Shown: positions 11,201 through 24,400, counted from the stretch's first letter. The stretch: 45,952 nt of DNA from Zygnema circumcarinatum (GCA_037447605.1 CM074809.1:202569-248520); one strand, 5' to 3'. The notes: a model not told the origin generated them from the sequence alone. Program-made: numbers and translations.

Positions 11201-13583
11201 TCTCTTTCAATGTCCCTCGTTGTTTGATTTTGTGCCTGTGCTGCAGATGACAGTGAACTACCTTCTGGGAAAATTAGGGCAAGAGATTGTAGATACTGTG
11301 GGCGTCATCGATTTGGGAGGAGGCTCTGTGCAGCTTACGTACGCAGTCTCGGATGATGTTGCAGAAAAGGCGCCATCGGACTATGTGCGCAAGGTTAAGG
11401 GAATGGGCAAGGCTTACAATCTCTACGTGCACAGGTTCATTTTCCCCGTCCTCTTCATGCCATGCACATCATTCTTGGTAGATTTGTAACTTTGTTGCCA
11501 TGTGCTGTTGGGAAAGGACTTGAAAATGCAGTCAAGCGAGTAATTTGCAATGCCTCGTAATTTGGCAACGGAACGACCTTCAATCTGCTTGTTGCTTGAA
11601 ACCCCTTGTTTCAATTTTAGCCTGGAAGTGAATGAATGTTATCTATCGCCTTCAAGTTATTCCAGAACAGTGTTGTCGTTTGAAAGTGTCAAAACGAATC
11701 TCTTGCCATTGATTCAATATTTAGTGGACACTAAATTTATGTCTTTATTGAATAATTGAATAACTGAATTGTCCGATCGCATCTATGTTTTCGTTTCCCG
11801 AGAGGGGACTTCAGGGTGGGTCTGAATCCGAGTCCTATTGCGGACAGGATTCAACAGAAAAATCAGACTCTCTGATGAGATCTTGTTCAAGCTGATACAT
11901 GAATTTTTATGCTTGCTGTTTCAAGTTTGTTCACATCAAAACACCTGTTTCAGGTGATGGTGCGTATCTGTTTTTGTCATGTTCTGTTGCCACCTAACCT
12001 GGCTTCCCGATGGATTGCAGTTATCTTGGATACGGTCTGATGGCAGCACGAGCTGAAATGTTGAAACGTTGGGAACACAACGACGGGCACCCCTGCATTG
12101 TTAGGGGCTTCAGTGGTACATGGTCCATACTTTCCTCTCTGTTTATACATAAAATTTATTTCCTAGAGCATGCTGCAGCTTCTGCAGATTCCCCTACATG
12201 TTTCAGATGTCGCTCTATATGCAGTTTTGTTGTCTTTAAATGGCGGGTATTTAAGTACTGTTTATTCTTCCGGTCCTGGGATACTTCTGGAAAATGCAGA
12301 TGAGTACCACTATGGTCAGAAGAGCTATCCTGCAGTGGCCAGTACGGATGGAGCCTCTCATGAACAGTGTGTGGCAGTGGCGAAGGCAGCGCTCAACCTT
12401 GATACAAGCTGTACCTTTGAGAAATGCTCCTTCAATGGAATTTGGAGTGGAGGTGGGGGTGCGGGAGTGCAGAATGTCTATGTGGCCTCGTACTTCTTCG
12501 ACCGAGCTGGAGAGGTAAGAACTGAGGCAGATATGCTCTCACCCTTGGTGCTGCCAGAAGCCTTTTTCCATTTCTTTTCGCGTATCAATGGAGGCTGGAT
12601 AGGAGAAAAAGAGAACTTGGATAGACAGAAGAGGGAAAGTGGACGGGGGGATGGGGCGCAAGATAAGGAGATAAGCATAGAAAGTGAATGTGAGAGGGAA
12701 CAGGAAAAGAGAGTCTGCGTAAAAGAGTACATTTTTTTTCTATTCGCAGTAGTTACTGTCTTTGGGAGCCTGGCTGTGGACCTTCAAAACTTCAATACTG
12801 CACTGTTCTTATGCTGAGGCTTGTCTTCATTAGCATTTGAGAATCCAAGCCGCTCAGGAAACTCCTGTTCTTGGGGGCTTTGGAAGCAGCTCGGAGTGAT
12901 TCCGGACGCCAAAGTCCCTTCAGTGGAGGTGACTCCCAAGCAATTCAAGGAAGCTGCTGAGAAAGTGTGCCCCACTCCATTGGAGGATATAGAGAAGTCC
13001 TTCCCAGACGTTGAGAAGAAGGACGCGGGATATGTCTGCCTGGACATCACCTATCAGTATACGCTACTGACTGCTGGATTTGGTATGAGGCTGCTCTCCA
13101 TGTTGATCCCTCACTTCTGTAGCGCAACGAGCATTAGTGTTAGAGTTACGGTTGGGACTGTAGGGTGTTGAGATTTAGGGTTTGGACTTTATAGTTGCGA
13201 TTCTAGGGCTGGGATTCCGGAATTGGGACTTTGAGGTTGGGATTTTAGAGAGTGGGATTTCAGGGCTGGGACTTTAGGGGAAAGATTTTAGGGTTAGGAC
13301 GTCTGTGTTGGTAATTTTACGGTTGAGACTTAAGGCAGTCGTCAAAGTTTGAGCGTTTCTGAAGCATAGTGCCTCTCCTACAACGGTTGGCATTGTGACA
13401 TATCTGGAAGCTGGTTCATTTTTTGTTTTGAAACGGTACTGACTGACATGCGAACCCTGCGGCCCTGTCGGTGCAGGCATTGGGGACGACTCGAAAGTCA
13501 CTCTGGTGAAGCAGGTCATCTACAAAGAGAAGGAGGTGGAGGCAGCCTGGCCTCTCGGAGCAGCCATAGCTGCACTCTCATAG
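8283..13583 (+). CDS. membrane-anchored apyrase (nucleoside tri/diphosphatase, GDA1/CD39 family)
   Basis: Hydrolyses NTPs and NDPs to NMPs; plant relatives act in the Golgi or at the cell surface. Exons: 8283-8624, 9417-9545, 9907-9963, 10589-10678, 11247-11434, 12021-12115, 12300-12514, 12842-13082, 13477-13583. All phases agree and give 487 residues, near the usual plant length. A single N-terminal membrane segment lies at residues 19-37. Apyrase conserved regions follow in order: DAGSTGSR at 83-90, [15 protein letters not shown] at 158-165, EGSFAW near 201-206, DLGGGSVQ at 228-235, then GGGGAG with YVASYFF, and YTLLTAGFG near the end. The ATG at 8283 is the first in frame after the stop at 8094; the open frame between them means an upstream start exon is possible. 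The exon 8 acceptor at 12841 is weak and was chosen because it keeps frame. Introns contain CT-rich tracts, and intron 8 contains TTTAGGG-like words. Confidence 0.93.
13165..13310 (+). repeat. degenerate GGGATTTTAGGG-type repeat in apyrase intron 8
   Basis: About eight loosely periodic units (14-20 bases) combine TTTAGGG-like words with GGGACTTT or GGGATTTT, for example TTTAGGGTTTGGACTTT and GATTTTAGGGTTAGG. They look like decayed telomere-related sequence. Confidence 0.6.
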
Positions 13584-14113
13584 CGGCCTCTGTGCGAGGG
13601 AGAAGAAGAGAGGGGACAGAGAGAGAGAGAGGGAGAGAGTGATTGAGAGAGACAGAGAAAGGAGAGCCCACCTCAGAGAGCGGCAGTTGAAATGCCGTCT
13701 CTCAGCATCCCGATGTTTATTTTTGGCAAAAGGTCCACCTGGAAGGAGGCGGTATTTATGAGTTGCTAGCTTTGCAAGCAATGTGGTTTCAGGGTACCGA
13801 GGGGACTTACGGAGCTGCCTTCTATTGAGAGGCCTTCTTTGCAGTCAGTGCTCCGCGATGCATCCTGTGAGTTGTGATGGTTGATTTCAGGGGGGAGGGA
13901 GGGAGAGAGGAAGGGAGGGAATGAGGGAAGGAGGTAGTGAGGGAGAGAGAAAATGAGATTGACCTAAGTCTTTTGCACTTGTCTGGTTGTTTGACCAATT
14001 ATGCGCTAAATTTTGTAATGGCAAAAATAGCTTGGCACGCTTTCATGATATGAAATCGTGCCTTGACATGGCATGGCGTCCTCTGCAGGTTCGCATTGAC
14101 GAGTGGGATTACC

Positions 14114-14119
14114 AATAAA
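14114..14119 (+). terminator. candidate polyadenylation signal of the apyrase gene
   Basis: AATAAA about 530 bases past the stop at 13583, on the coding strand. The distance is long, so a nearer non-canonical signal is also possible. Confidence 0.35.
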
Positions 14120-14624
14120 CCCTGAGAGAACCTGAAAACCCTGAATACTTTGTTGTGCTGATGTGTTCTACCTGTCCTTTGGTGAATTTTGGTCGAGAGA
14201 TGTTTATTACCTAACTAAAGAAGAAAAACATCTGCACAACGCAGATAATTTTTATTTTCCTATTACGGTGTAAGAAATGCAGTCTTTCAAAACACCAAGT
14301 GGAAATTTCTAAGCCCCTAATCTCCTTAGGTTCCCAGCGGCCCATGCAGGTCTCGTCCGTAATCTTAGTGCACGCCAGCCGGTTCGAACACGCAATCTCC
14401 CACCGCCTCCTCCTTCCAAAGCAGTGGGCCTTCGCGGTTACAGCTATGGAAAATTTTCAATTTCAGAGTCCCTACTTTGTATTTCATAACTTTGCAATAG
14501 TACGCAGGTTCTCCTCCGCGCAAATACTTGAGTTTTTATGACGTCATCATTTCGTGAACATGCGGCGCTTTTTGTCGCTTTCTAATGCCCGAAAAATGAT
14601 GACGTAAGCGGCAGATTACATAAA

Positions 14625-14720
14625 GTACAAATTGGAATTCGTACAGTGTACGAACGGCTAGGTCTGTACTTTCTCGTACTATACCGTGCAGTTTCGTACA
14701 TTGACGTAGCTGAACTGTAC
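14625..14720. promoter_or_regulatory. dense GTAC-core cluster upstream of the CUE-domain gene
   Basis: Seven GTAC tetramers in 96 bases (starting at 14625, 14641, 14648, 14666, 14676, 14696 and 14717), including TTCGTACAG, GTACGAA and TTCGTACAT. This is far above chance and resembles the cluster upstream of apyrase. It lies 270-370 bases before the ATG at 14992. Confidence 0.5.
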
Positions 14721-14991
14721 GGCCTGTCCTTTGCCCCTTGCAACGGTCGATACCGTCTCTCTCTCTCTCGCTGTTCCTCTCTCTCTCTCCTCTTCCTCTC
14801 TCTCTGCTTCTGCCTCGCTCTCTCTCTCCCTCTTCCAGCACTGCCTCCCTCTTCCTCTTTAAGCAGATTCAGTGAGTATCGCAGGACTCGTATTTCATGC
14901 CCTACTCTGTAAGAAAAAGAAGCAGAAGTAGAATAAGAAGGTGAAGGGCGAGGTGGTGGGAGCTGCCGTGAAAGTTGGCGCTCTCGCTGCA

Positions 14992-17659
14992 ATGTCTGCC
15001 GCAGTCCTGGGCAAGCGCTCCCTTCTAGAGGACCTCTACAGCTCTCCGCCTCTCAGCAAACGCGGCCGCTGCTGCGGAGGGACCTCCTCGCCGCCCGCGC
15101 GGTTCTGCGCCCCCGCTCCAGACGACTTGGGAACTCTGCGCCAGATATTCCCCGCCATGGATGGAACTGTGCGTTGCAGGGGATTTGTGTATTTGTAGAA
15201 ATATGATGTTAGAATATGCTGTTTTTTTAAGAAGAAAGGTTTGTTTCAGGTTTTTTTTTTCTCTTTTTCCCATTTGTTTGTTCTTTGCATGCAAGAAAGG
15301 AAGGCTGTGTTTGGTACAAGGTTGATGGTCACGATGATGCATGATGTTGAGCATGTGACGACATCATGCTGATCATAGTCGTGTGTGATGCTGATGACGA
15401 TGAAAACTATGGTTACATGTTTAGTCTGGTTGAAATGGTGTAGGTCTTTCTCCAATGAGAAACAACGCTGCATGAGAGACATCAGCAGAGGGTGATCGTT
15501 TTTTTTCCTCTGAAACTGAGTTGAGTCTCACTAGGTTTATACGGGTGAGTTTGCAGACAGCCTTGCGTATCGACTGAAATCAATATGTACTGTTCTTGGC
15601 AATATTTTTCTGATTGATGATCCCTTTCTTGATTGAGTGCAGATCCTCCAAAAAGTATTGGAGTCCTGCGGAAATGACATCAACGCTGCAATTCGCAGTT
15701 TGAATGAGTTGAGGCTCGGGTCTAATGACGGTGAAGCAGATAGTGAATGTGCTGCACGTGCTGAGCCAGACACTGCAGCATGTGCTCAAGGTATGTGCCT
15801 GAAAGAGAGGCTCAAGTTGTCTTCAGATTGGTGACTTGGTGTGGGTTTCCAGTAAATTGACAGTGCGGATGTCAGAGGAAAAACTGCCTGAAATATGTTT
15901 TGTCAGCTGATTAAATGGGACAAGTGAGAATTGCGTCATGGGAAGAGGACGTTTTTTTTGCGTATGTTTGTATGATGTACATGTGTTGTGTATGCCACGT
16001 AAGTCAGAAAGCTTATGGAGCCTTACATAGTGTATCTGCTTCCAACCCAATGACCGGTTTCTCAGGGATTGATGATGTTGATGTGCCTGATTGATGGATG
16101 TGCTTGGTGTTTCACAGCGATGGTTTTTTGTGAAGATAAACCTGTATCGGTGTCTGCCTGTCCGTCCGTCTTTAGTGCATGATTCAGTGTTCACGGTTTT
16201 TCGATATAGTTTCAACGCCCTCCTTTTTTGTTATGCGTTAAAAGCTTGGGCATCTTTGCCGGCTAAAATAGACATTTGGTTCATGAATGGATTCATCTCA
16301 GGTACTGTCGGAAAGTTGAACTCATTGCCTGATTCTTGACGTTTCATGAGGTGGCATGCGTCGTTCTTCTTTCGCAGCTCCCGTTTAGGAAGTTCCTGAC
16401 AGTCAACTCTGCCAATTTTACCATAGTCGTGACATGACTCTTCACTGAGTGCTGCTTTCCTAAGGACTATAGAATGTCTATCATGTATAACCTATTATTT
16501 TTATCTCAGCTAATTTGTGGAATGTCACTCGAATGTGGCATTAAATGCTTCCAATAATGTAAAGGACCCTAGTAACCCTAATGTTTCTTTGATCTGCTTC
16601 TGCAGATGCTGGGAATCCTGCCGAGACGACCGCTTCCAGCAGTGCCTGCAGAGAGAACAGTGCCCAACGGCAGCAGCAGGAGCAGCCGCCAGCTCAGCAG
16701 CAACCTTCTCAACAGCAGCAGCAGCAACAGCAGCAGCAACAGGCAGCACCTTTTGATCCGGCGAATATGGGAGCAGAAGATTGGGTTGAGCTTGTTGTGC
16801 GGGAGATGATGACGTCAGCGGATCTGGATGATGCAAGGGGAAGGGCAGCGCGAGTCCTGGAAACTTTTGAAAAAGCAGTACAGCTTAGGAGGGCAGAAGG
16901 GTCCCCGGAAGCGAAGGTATGTTTCACATCGGCAGAGTTTTTTGATTGTTATAAGTTTGGATTGAATGCTGCAATGTGAGTTGTAGAAGGGCAGTTGCAC
17001 CGGATGGCAGTTTCTAACACTTCTGTTTCCCTTAGCAGGAAATTGCCACTCTGCGGGAGCAAGTCATGAAGCTTAGTCAGGACAACCATATTCTGAAGAA
17101 GGCAGTAACTGCATACCATTCTCGGCAGCAGGAGCATGAAGGGAGAGGCCGAGAACTGCAACAGCTGAAGCAGCTGCTCTCACAATACCAAGAGCAGCTT
17201 CGTTCCCTCGAGGTCAACCCACTCATCCTCTCCTTCGCTTTTTGCAGCTTCAGTTATTGGAAGCCCCGCACCGTCTGCAAACTAAAATTCTCTCACTGTC
17301 ACTTCCAGGTCCAGCATGGGTAATTAGTGCAGTGATTCAGTAGCAGTAGTTTCTTCAATTGTGTTGGAATCTAAAGCGGATCTTAGATAAGCAGAACCCT
17401 TCAAACCGATATTCTAGTTCGTATATTGTAGGTGTCGGTCCTTTGTTATGGAAGGCCAGAGAGCGAGAGAGAGTCATAGAGAGGGAAAAGAGAGAGGGAG
17501 GGAGGGAGGGAGAGAGAGGGAGATAGAGATAGGATCCATGTGACGTGACTGACCCTGTTGCTTGTGCTGCAGGTCACGAACTATGCGTTGAATCTCCACC
17601 TGAAGACTGCACAGCAGGCGAGCTCCATTCCGGGCCGCTTCCATCCCGATGTATTTTAA
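14992..17659 (+). CDS. plant CUE/UBA-like domain protein (ubiquitin-binding type)
   Basis: Exons 14992-15168, 15643-15790, 16606-16916, 17039-17212 and 17573-17659 join in frame to 298 residues. The N-terminus (MSAAVLGKRSLLEDL then a Pro/Ser-rich KRGRC stretch) and the end (SSIPGRFHPDVF) match a small plant-specific family annotated as ubiquitin-system CUE proteins, as I remember Arabidopsis At5g32440. A CUE-like three-helix unit spans about residues 46-90 (LRQIFPAMD through NDINAAIRSLNEL). Exon 3 adds a Gln-rich stretch with 11 consecutive Gln at about 144-154, encoded by CAG/CAA, then the conserved DWVELVVREMM block. Exons 4-5 encode a Gln/Glu/Leu-rich coiled coil. CUE domains bind mono-ubiquitin or polyubiquitin; the molecular role of this family is not known to me. 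The ATG at 14992 is preferred over an upstream GTG because it matches the family start. Confidence 0.9.
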
Positions 17660-18495
17660 CCAAGTAAGGCAGAGGTGCTGCTTCCTGCTTATTACCTGTA
17701 CAATGGCCCGTTTCTTTTCCCCCAGTCGGGATCCATTCACTCCTTTTGTTAATGGAAACGCGGTTCCGTCTGTCCCAACGGCTGGCAGTTCCGTTCAGTT
17801 TACAACGCTTTCGTGGAAACAGGAGGTGCTCCCCATGGAAAGCGCCTGTGGTCATTCCCAAATTGGTGGTGAAAGATGCCTTCGGAAGGTCACATGGGAC
17901 TTTAGGGTGCAGCTGCATGGCACAAGATATGCTTTTTTTATGCAGGTAGCTGCTGACACAGTCATTTGTTGTTGGATTCTTTTGGTTTTAGGGTTAGGGT
18001 TTGCAAGGTTTTTTTTAATGTACCTGAGAGTCGCCCTCTTCGTGCCTGCATTCACTCACTCGTGCAATGGGGGCTTGGGGAGGAGAGAGGGCGGGCGCCG
18101 AGAGGGAGGAGAGGGTCTGGGTCCCTATGAAAGATTTTCTCTGTTTACTGATTTAACTGACGACGCGAAGTCATCGTTGGAAGTTTAATGCATATGTGAC
18201 AAGATTTTGCACTTTTAAATGACATTGAGCGCTGGGGGCTTTGCACATTCATCCATCCATGTGCAACGCATGTAGCGATTTGGCCCCTCAGCACGCAGTG
18301 CTTGCTGTCTTCTTCGTCCACACGAATGATTTCCATGTGTAAATTGTTCAAATAACGGCTCATGATTGAATGAGATACGTAAAGTAATCACTGTACTGTA
18401 ATGAAGGAAGAACTTTCATTCTCTCAACCTGAAGTCCTTGCGCCCTAAACCCTTATCCTGATCCCTGATCACTTCCAGCCCTACACACTCTCTCC
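17660..18495. other. spacer between convergent CUE-domain and monooxygenase genes
   Basis: Must contain both 3' UTRs. A TTTAGGGTTAGGGTT telomere-like word lies near 17985 and CT-rich sequence at 18485-18560 overlaps the end of the monooxygenase frame. An open frame at 17649-18188 on the + strand has no recognisable protein features and begins inside the CUE gene's last exon. Confidence 0.5.
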
Positions 18496-21400
18496 TCATC
18501 CAGCCACCCCTCTGTTCCCTTCCCTCTCCCTCTCCCCCTCCCTCTCCATCTCCCCCTCCCTCCCATACACGGCTTCCAGCGCGTTCCTGAGCCTCAACAC
18601 GGGCACGTGCCGCGGTAAGTTATTGCTCCGCCATCCCACGTGGCCGTCGGGCCGCACCAGAATGCTTCCATGCGGCTCAGTATCACAGAGAGACCACCAT
18701 TCCATGTGGGGGTCTTCCAGTACAACGGTCTCAAACCCCTTCCACTTATTTTTCACATATGAAAGGGCCTCCCTCCCCAGGCCCGGACTGGCCACTATGG
18801 CGACTCGCCCTGGGAGGGCCATTCTCTGGCAGGCAGTCCACATGGCGGCCCCCCATTGGACGCCGCTCGGCGACCAGGACACCATCAGAGTGCATGCGAG
18901 AGAGCCGCTGGGACTCAGGTCCAACGTAGACAGAATTTCCTGCCAAAAGAACCCAAAAATAGAAAAAAAAAAAAAGAAGAAAGAAAGAAAGAAAGAAAGA
19001 AAGAGAAGAAAAGAGAAGTAAAGGAAAAAAAAAAAAAAATCTTCCACAGTGAGAAAGGGAGAAGCACAAACCCTAAAAGGCTCAAAGGAAGGCCTGCAAC
19101 TTGGGAACCCTAAATTGTAGAAACCCTAAAAGTTTGCGCTCACCCGATCCTCCTCCTCCGCCCCCTCCCATGCTACAAGGCGCATATTAAGATGTGGAAG
19201 GCGGGATCCGGGCACAGCGGAGGGAACATAGCTGTGCCCTTGCCCTGCTGGAGACTCCCTTGACATTTCATCCCACTCCCACATGAGCGCTCCCTCTCGA
19301 TACCTGAAAGACACAACAACGTTTTTAGGGTTCTTAGAAAAAAAAACGAAACATTTTTTTTATTATTTTATTTTGTTTTTCAGCGTTGAATCTTTCCAAG
19401 CAAAGTTAGAGATTATAGCAATTCAAAGGTAAGCCTTGTTTTCCATATTTCCTGCAGCACCCTCACGAATCGCAGGCGAAGCAGCAGCAGCTACAAAGGG
19501 TGTGAACAGAAAATGAATGATTTCAAACATGAACGATCTCTTCTTCCTCGTTTTTTGGGTTGCAAGGTAAGAGGGAGTGGAAGAGGGGCAGAGAGGGAGA
19601 GAGCGAGAGCAAAAGGAGCGGGGGAAGGGAGAGGGGGGAGGAGGGAGGAGGGAGAGAGGAAAGGGGAGGGAGATGATTATCATCACGCTGGATTAGGGTT
19701 AAGCTCCATACCTGAACCCTAAATCTTCTGCAGGAAATTGCAGCTGCAGACTCTTTCCGTTGCTTATTATGCGGTGAACTGAGATAAGCCGTGCTCGACC
19801 AACAGGATTCTCCGGATTCAGCACCCACTCTGAAAGTTGCCGTCTCCCAAAAGCCATGGCTTGCTCCATCATTGCTTTTTGCGACTCTAAAGGAAGGAGA
19901 CTCGCGGGAGGGGTCTTCACCAGCTGCTGAATGAACCTGTCCGAATCAACGAACTGACCAATAAGGGGATATGAAAATTATGGTTTCAAATTATGGTTCT
20001 TTGGTTTTATGGGGTGAAGGATTTCTAGGTTTACATAGTGAGCTTTTTTTGCGATACCGGCGTTTTGGGGGAGTTCGTGGGATGAAGTTTGAGATTCAGA
20101 AGGTCAAAAGTTCTTTTGGGTTTCTGCACATTCTTCGGATTTTTGGTGAAGGGAATCACCGAGCGGCATTGGGAGGGATTCCGAGAACCCGCGGAATGGA
20201 CATTGCTGCTTCGTAATTGGCCACACTCAGAGCGGTGTTGCTCAACGCCACCTGCTCCCTCCCTCCCTCCCGCTCACCGTAAACGACGTTGGCTACGGGG
20301 GGGGGCGAGAGCGAGAGAGAGGGAGAGGAAGAGGGAGGGNNNNNNNNNNGAGGAGGGAAGGGGGAGGGAGGGAGGGGGGGAGGAGGGAAGGGGGGAAGGG
20401 GGGAGGGAGAGGGGGAGGGAGAGGGGGAAGGGGGGGAGAAATGGGGAGGGGCAGGGGCAGGGGGAGGGGACGGAGGGGAGGGGTGGAGAAATCAACATAA
20501 AAGCGAGACCAATTTACTTCACCTACATCCACTGATGTTTTCCCTCTAAAATATCCACAAGTACTCACTATTTCTATGGTTCACGCAGTTCTATGCGGGA
20601 ATTCAAGGGAGAAGGAAGGAGAAAAGTTTCTGCAGTTTCTGAAAATTTTGTTACTTGTCCTTATTCGACAGTCCTCAAATAGTTTTAAGAGTTTCTCGAG
20701 CTTTCTTTTTCACACCTGTTTCCGTTCTGTCTCATACGTTTGCAAAAGCTTTGGGCCCCCATTTCCGTACAGAACTGCAGCCAACTTCCAGGCTAAGTTG
20801 TGAGCATCCTGAACCCCTGAGTTCAAACCTGCAAACCAAAAACCCAAAAATACAAAACCATAAATAACATTTCTCGTTCCTTGTTCCTTGTTGTTGCTGT
20901 TGTTGTTATTAGGAACCTGAAAAAACCATATCTCTTCCTTGCTTAAGCTTCCTTTTAAGCCATACCTTATTTTTTTAAGATAAGACAAGCAAAGAAAAGG
21001 TGAGATAAGGTAAGACAAGATAAAGAAGAAGATATGAAGAAGATATGAAGATATATAGAGCATTTGCGAGTAAAGTCAAATCGCTCACCGAAGCCCCCTG
21101 CAGGAGGAAAGCGATGAGCTGCATCTCCCGTTAGCAGAACTCTCCCACTCCCTCCCTCGCTCCCTCTCCCGCACACAAACTGAGAGGCGACTTGAGCCGT
21201 CATCACCCACTGCCTCACCTCTCTCACTCTCATCTTTAAGGGGCCCATTCCCGCCGCCTTCTCCAACAGCGCTTTGCACACCTGCGCGGGTTTAGGGTTT
21301 GCTGCGGAGATGCTCAGAAGGTTGGGGGGCGCGAGTGGACCATATGACGAGAGAGGGGAGGGAGGGGGGGGGGGAGAGAGAGAGAGAGAGAACGAGGGAG

Positions 21401-24400
21401 AGGGAGAGAGAGGAGGGGGAGGGAGAGAGAGCATTAACAGCACACGGCAAGAGTGCAAGACAGAGAAAGAGATGGGGGGAAGCACGAGAGAGTGCCACAG
21501 TGAGAAAGAGAGGAGAGAGAGCAGCAGCAGAGGGCGAGAGGGATCGAGGAGAGAGCAGCAGTGAGAGGGGGCAACACAGAGAGGGAAAGCAGCAGAGAAC
21601 AAGAGGTGGAGAGGGAGAGAGGGAGCAACAGAGAGGGAGTGCAACAGAGAGAAAGAGCAGCAGAAAGCGAGAGTGAAAAAGAGTTTGACATACAGATGGG
21701 AACTAGTACTTAAAAATTGGGTTAAAAATAACACGTAGGGTGTGAGCTTAAGGATGGAGGACAGCAAAGAGGGAGGGAGGAAGGGAGAGAGGGAGAGAGG
21801 GAGAGATGGAGAGTGGAACAGAGGAAAGGTGAGAGGAGAGAGAGAGAGAGAGGGGAGCGTACCGAGGGAGTGAAGTCAGCGAGAGTTTGCTGTGGGGGAA
21901 AGAATGGCATCTGCCGCCCAAGCCCCACCCTTTGCCTCCATTCAATTTCCCATAGCTAATGAACAAACCTTAAACCTTAAACCTTAAACCTTAAACCTTA
22001 AACCTTAGACCCTAAACCCTAAACCCCAGGGATCCGAAAACCTTAAAAACAAGGGGTTCAAGCTGGTTGCAGGTTTCAAGATTTTTTGAGCTTTCGAGGG
22101 TTTGGAGATTTTTTCAGGCATATTGAGGCTTTCAGGTCTCAGAATCTTACGATAACTAAAGTTTTACTAAGGTCCATGATTGAAAGTTTTTTGGGCTATG
22201 AGATTTGATGGTTTTGAAGTTTTCGGTGATACTCGGGCTAAGGAAGAGTTTGAAGTTTTTTTAATGTCAAGGTTTCCAAGATTTTCAGGGCTCCAAATGA
22301 ACAAATATTATGCAATAAACTAAGCAGCTGCTGCAGTTAATTTAAAAAAAAAAACAAGGATGCAAAGCTTTGGTTTCCGCTATTACACCCAAATACAACC
22401 TGTCAGCTCTGAAAAAAAAACCTTCTCCTAGAGAACCCTGCTATCACCTCCAACCCTAAGACTGCAAAACCCAAAAATAAGAAGAAAAAAAAACCCACCT
22501 GCGCCACAAATTCCCCTTCCTCCAAATTGTGCGCGACTATTACTGCAATGACATCTTCATTAAACACAAAATATAACATTCCAGGCCTTTCTTGGGCCAA
22601 TGTTTGCCCTAATTCTGGACATATAAAGTGAACATTGATCAGCCTCTGCAGGTCTGACTTTCCCACCATAGAAACGCCCATTTGCTTCCGAATGCGGCTT
22701 CCAGCTCCGTCGGCGGCAACTAAATAGTCACATAGAACCTCAAATTCTTCCACTTCTCCTATCTCTTCTGCCTTTCTCTCACTATCAGACGAGAGGGGTC
22801 TTATGACGCCTACAACCTGCTTATCGGTTTCCTTTTTTTCGGAAAATTTGGACAAGAATGCTCGAACTCCTTCAGAATCTTCTTCAATTCGAACGCAGCT
22901 ATGGCCCCACAATATGGGTCCAAACCCTAAATTATCCGTACTAGGTGATGTAGTTTTCTGCTTCATTTCATCGAAAATGTTGTTCAGTAGAGGAGAACGA
23001 GTGGCTGAACGCTGTGTTGAGGAAACAGTAGCAACATTCGAGGGGGGATTGTAATTTTTTTGAGATTTTAGGGCGGCAGCAGCAGCCTCCGCTCGGTTGA
23101 GAAGAAGCGGAAGAAGACGATTTTGTGAAAAGTGCGCCACTTGAGTTGGACTCATGGAACGCGTATCTGTTCAGTTGTAACAAACGGATTTAGCAGATTT
23201 AACAACATAAAAAGAGGTAGCCTAGACTACAAGCTTCAAAGCCTTTAAGGAGCAACGTAGAGCAGAAAAAAGATTTGAATGCAACGGTTTACTGTCTTTT
23301 AAGTCAAGAAGGAGAGGACGAGAGGGTAGAGAGAGGGAAGGAGGAAAGGGAGAAGAGAGAAGAGGGGTAGAGCGAGGAGGAAGGGATGAGATAGTGGCGA
23401 AGAAGGCAAGCAGGGAGAACTAGATTGCGATGGGGGAGGGGGGAGAGAGAGATATTAGGGAGAGTGAGGGAGAAACGAGATAGAGAGTAGAGGGAGACAG
23501 AAAGGGAGAGAGAGAGAGATGAGAGAGGAGGGGGGAAGAGCGAAAGAGGAGAGGGAGAGAGAAGAGAAAGGGAAAAAAGAGGGATGAGAGTGTAAGCATG
23601 AGTGGGGACAAGAGATCTGAGAGCGAGAGGGAAAGAGAGAGAGATGAGACGGGTAAGAGAGAGAGAGAGAGAGAGATGAAAGAGATGAGGGAGAGGGGGA
23701 AAGAGAGTGAGAGAGGGAGAAAAAGAGAGATGAGAGGGGAGAGAGAGAGAGAGAGGAAGAAAGAGACAGAAGAAGAGAGAGAAAGAAAGAGTCACCAGAG
23801 TCATCTTGAAAGTGATCGACGCTGCCCAGCAGCCTCCCTCCCAAGGAGAGACAATAGTGGAACCATCGCCAGTGATCCAACGGCGGCTGCTTCTTCTCAA
23901 TTTCCTCCGTCAAATTATCCATATAGCGAAAAATCTACACATCATTTCGTTCGTCCAAAAGACATCAAATTTCAAGTTTCAAGTTTGATCATATAAACCA
24001 TCTACAAAGTCAACAGGTCACACTCACTACTAAATCAATGAAAGCTAGCCCCCCTCAATAAAGTAATGGCAGTTCGCGGCTATTCCAACTAAAAAAAAAA
24101 TGAATTGAACTGCTTTAGAGAGACTGAACTGGACTGAGATTGAACTGCCTTTTTTTAAGAGATTCTACTCTTGCGTGAATTAAACAGAAAAAAAGGGTTC
24201 CAATGTTTCTCATGCCTGCTGATTTTCTAAAACAAGCTGAAATTTAGGGTTACTGTAATTAGAGTTTTTTGTTCAAATCATAGAAAAAATTTCAGTTACT
24301 TAAATACTGTTTAGTGTTTCAAGAACACGCACTTCCATGGTTCGATTGTTGAGAAAGTGAGCTTGCGGATGCTCGCTGAGCTGGCGACGTCTCTCGACGA

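Larger units (their letters stand above)
13584..14991. other. apyrase 3' flank and CUE-gene upstream region
   Basis: Holds GA-rich patches (13605-13665 and 13890-13960), the AATAAA at 14114, unique AT-rich sequence, a GTAC cluster at 14625-14720 and a CT-rich tract at 14757-14860 just upstream of the next ATG. The CT tract is probably core promoter or 5' UTR. No additional gene is seen. Confidence 0.55.

Noticed and set aside
17649-18188. 179-residue + strand frame after the CUE gene
   Set aside because: Starts inside the CUE gene's terminal codons, has no recognisable features, contains TTTAGGG words and lies where two 3' UTRs converge.
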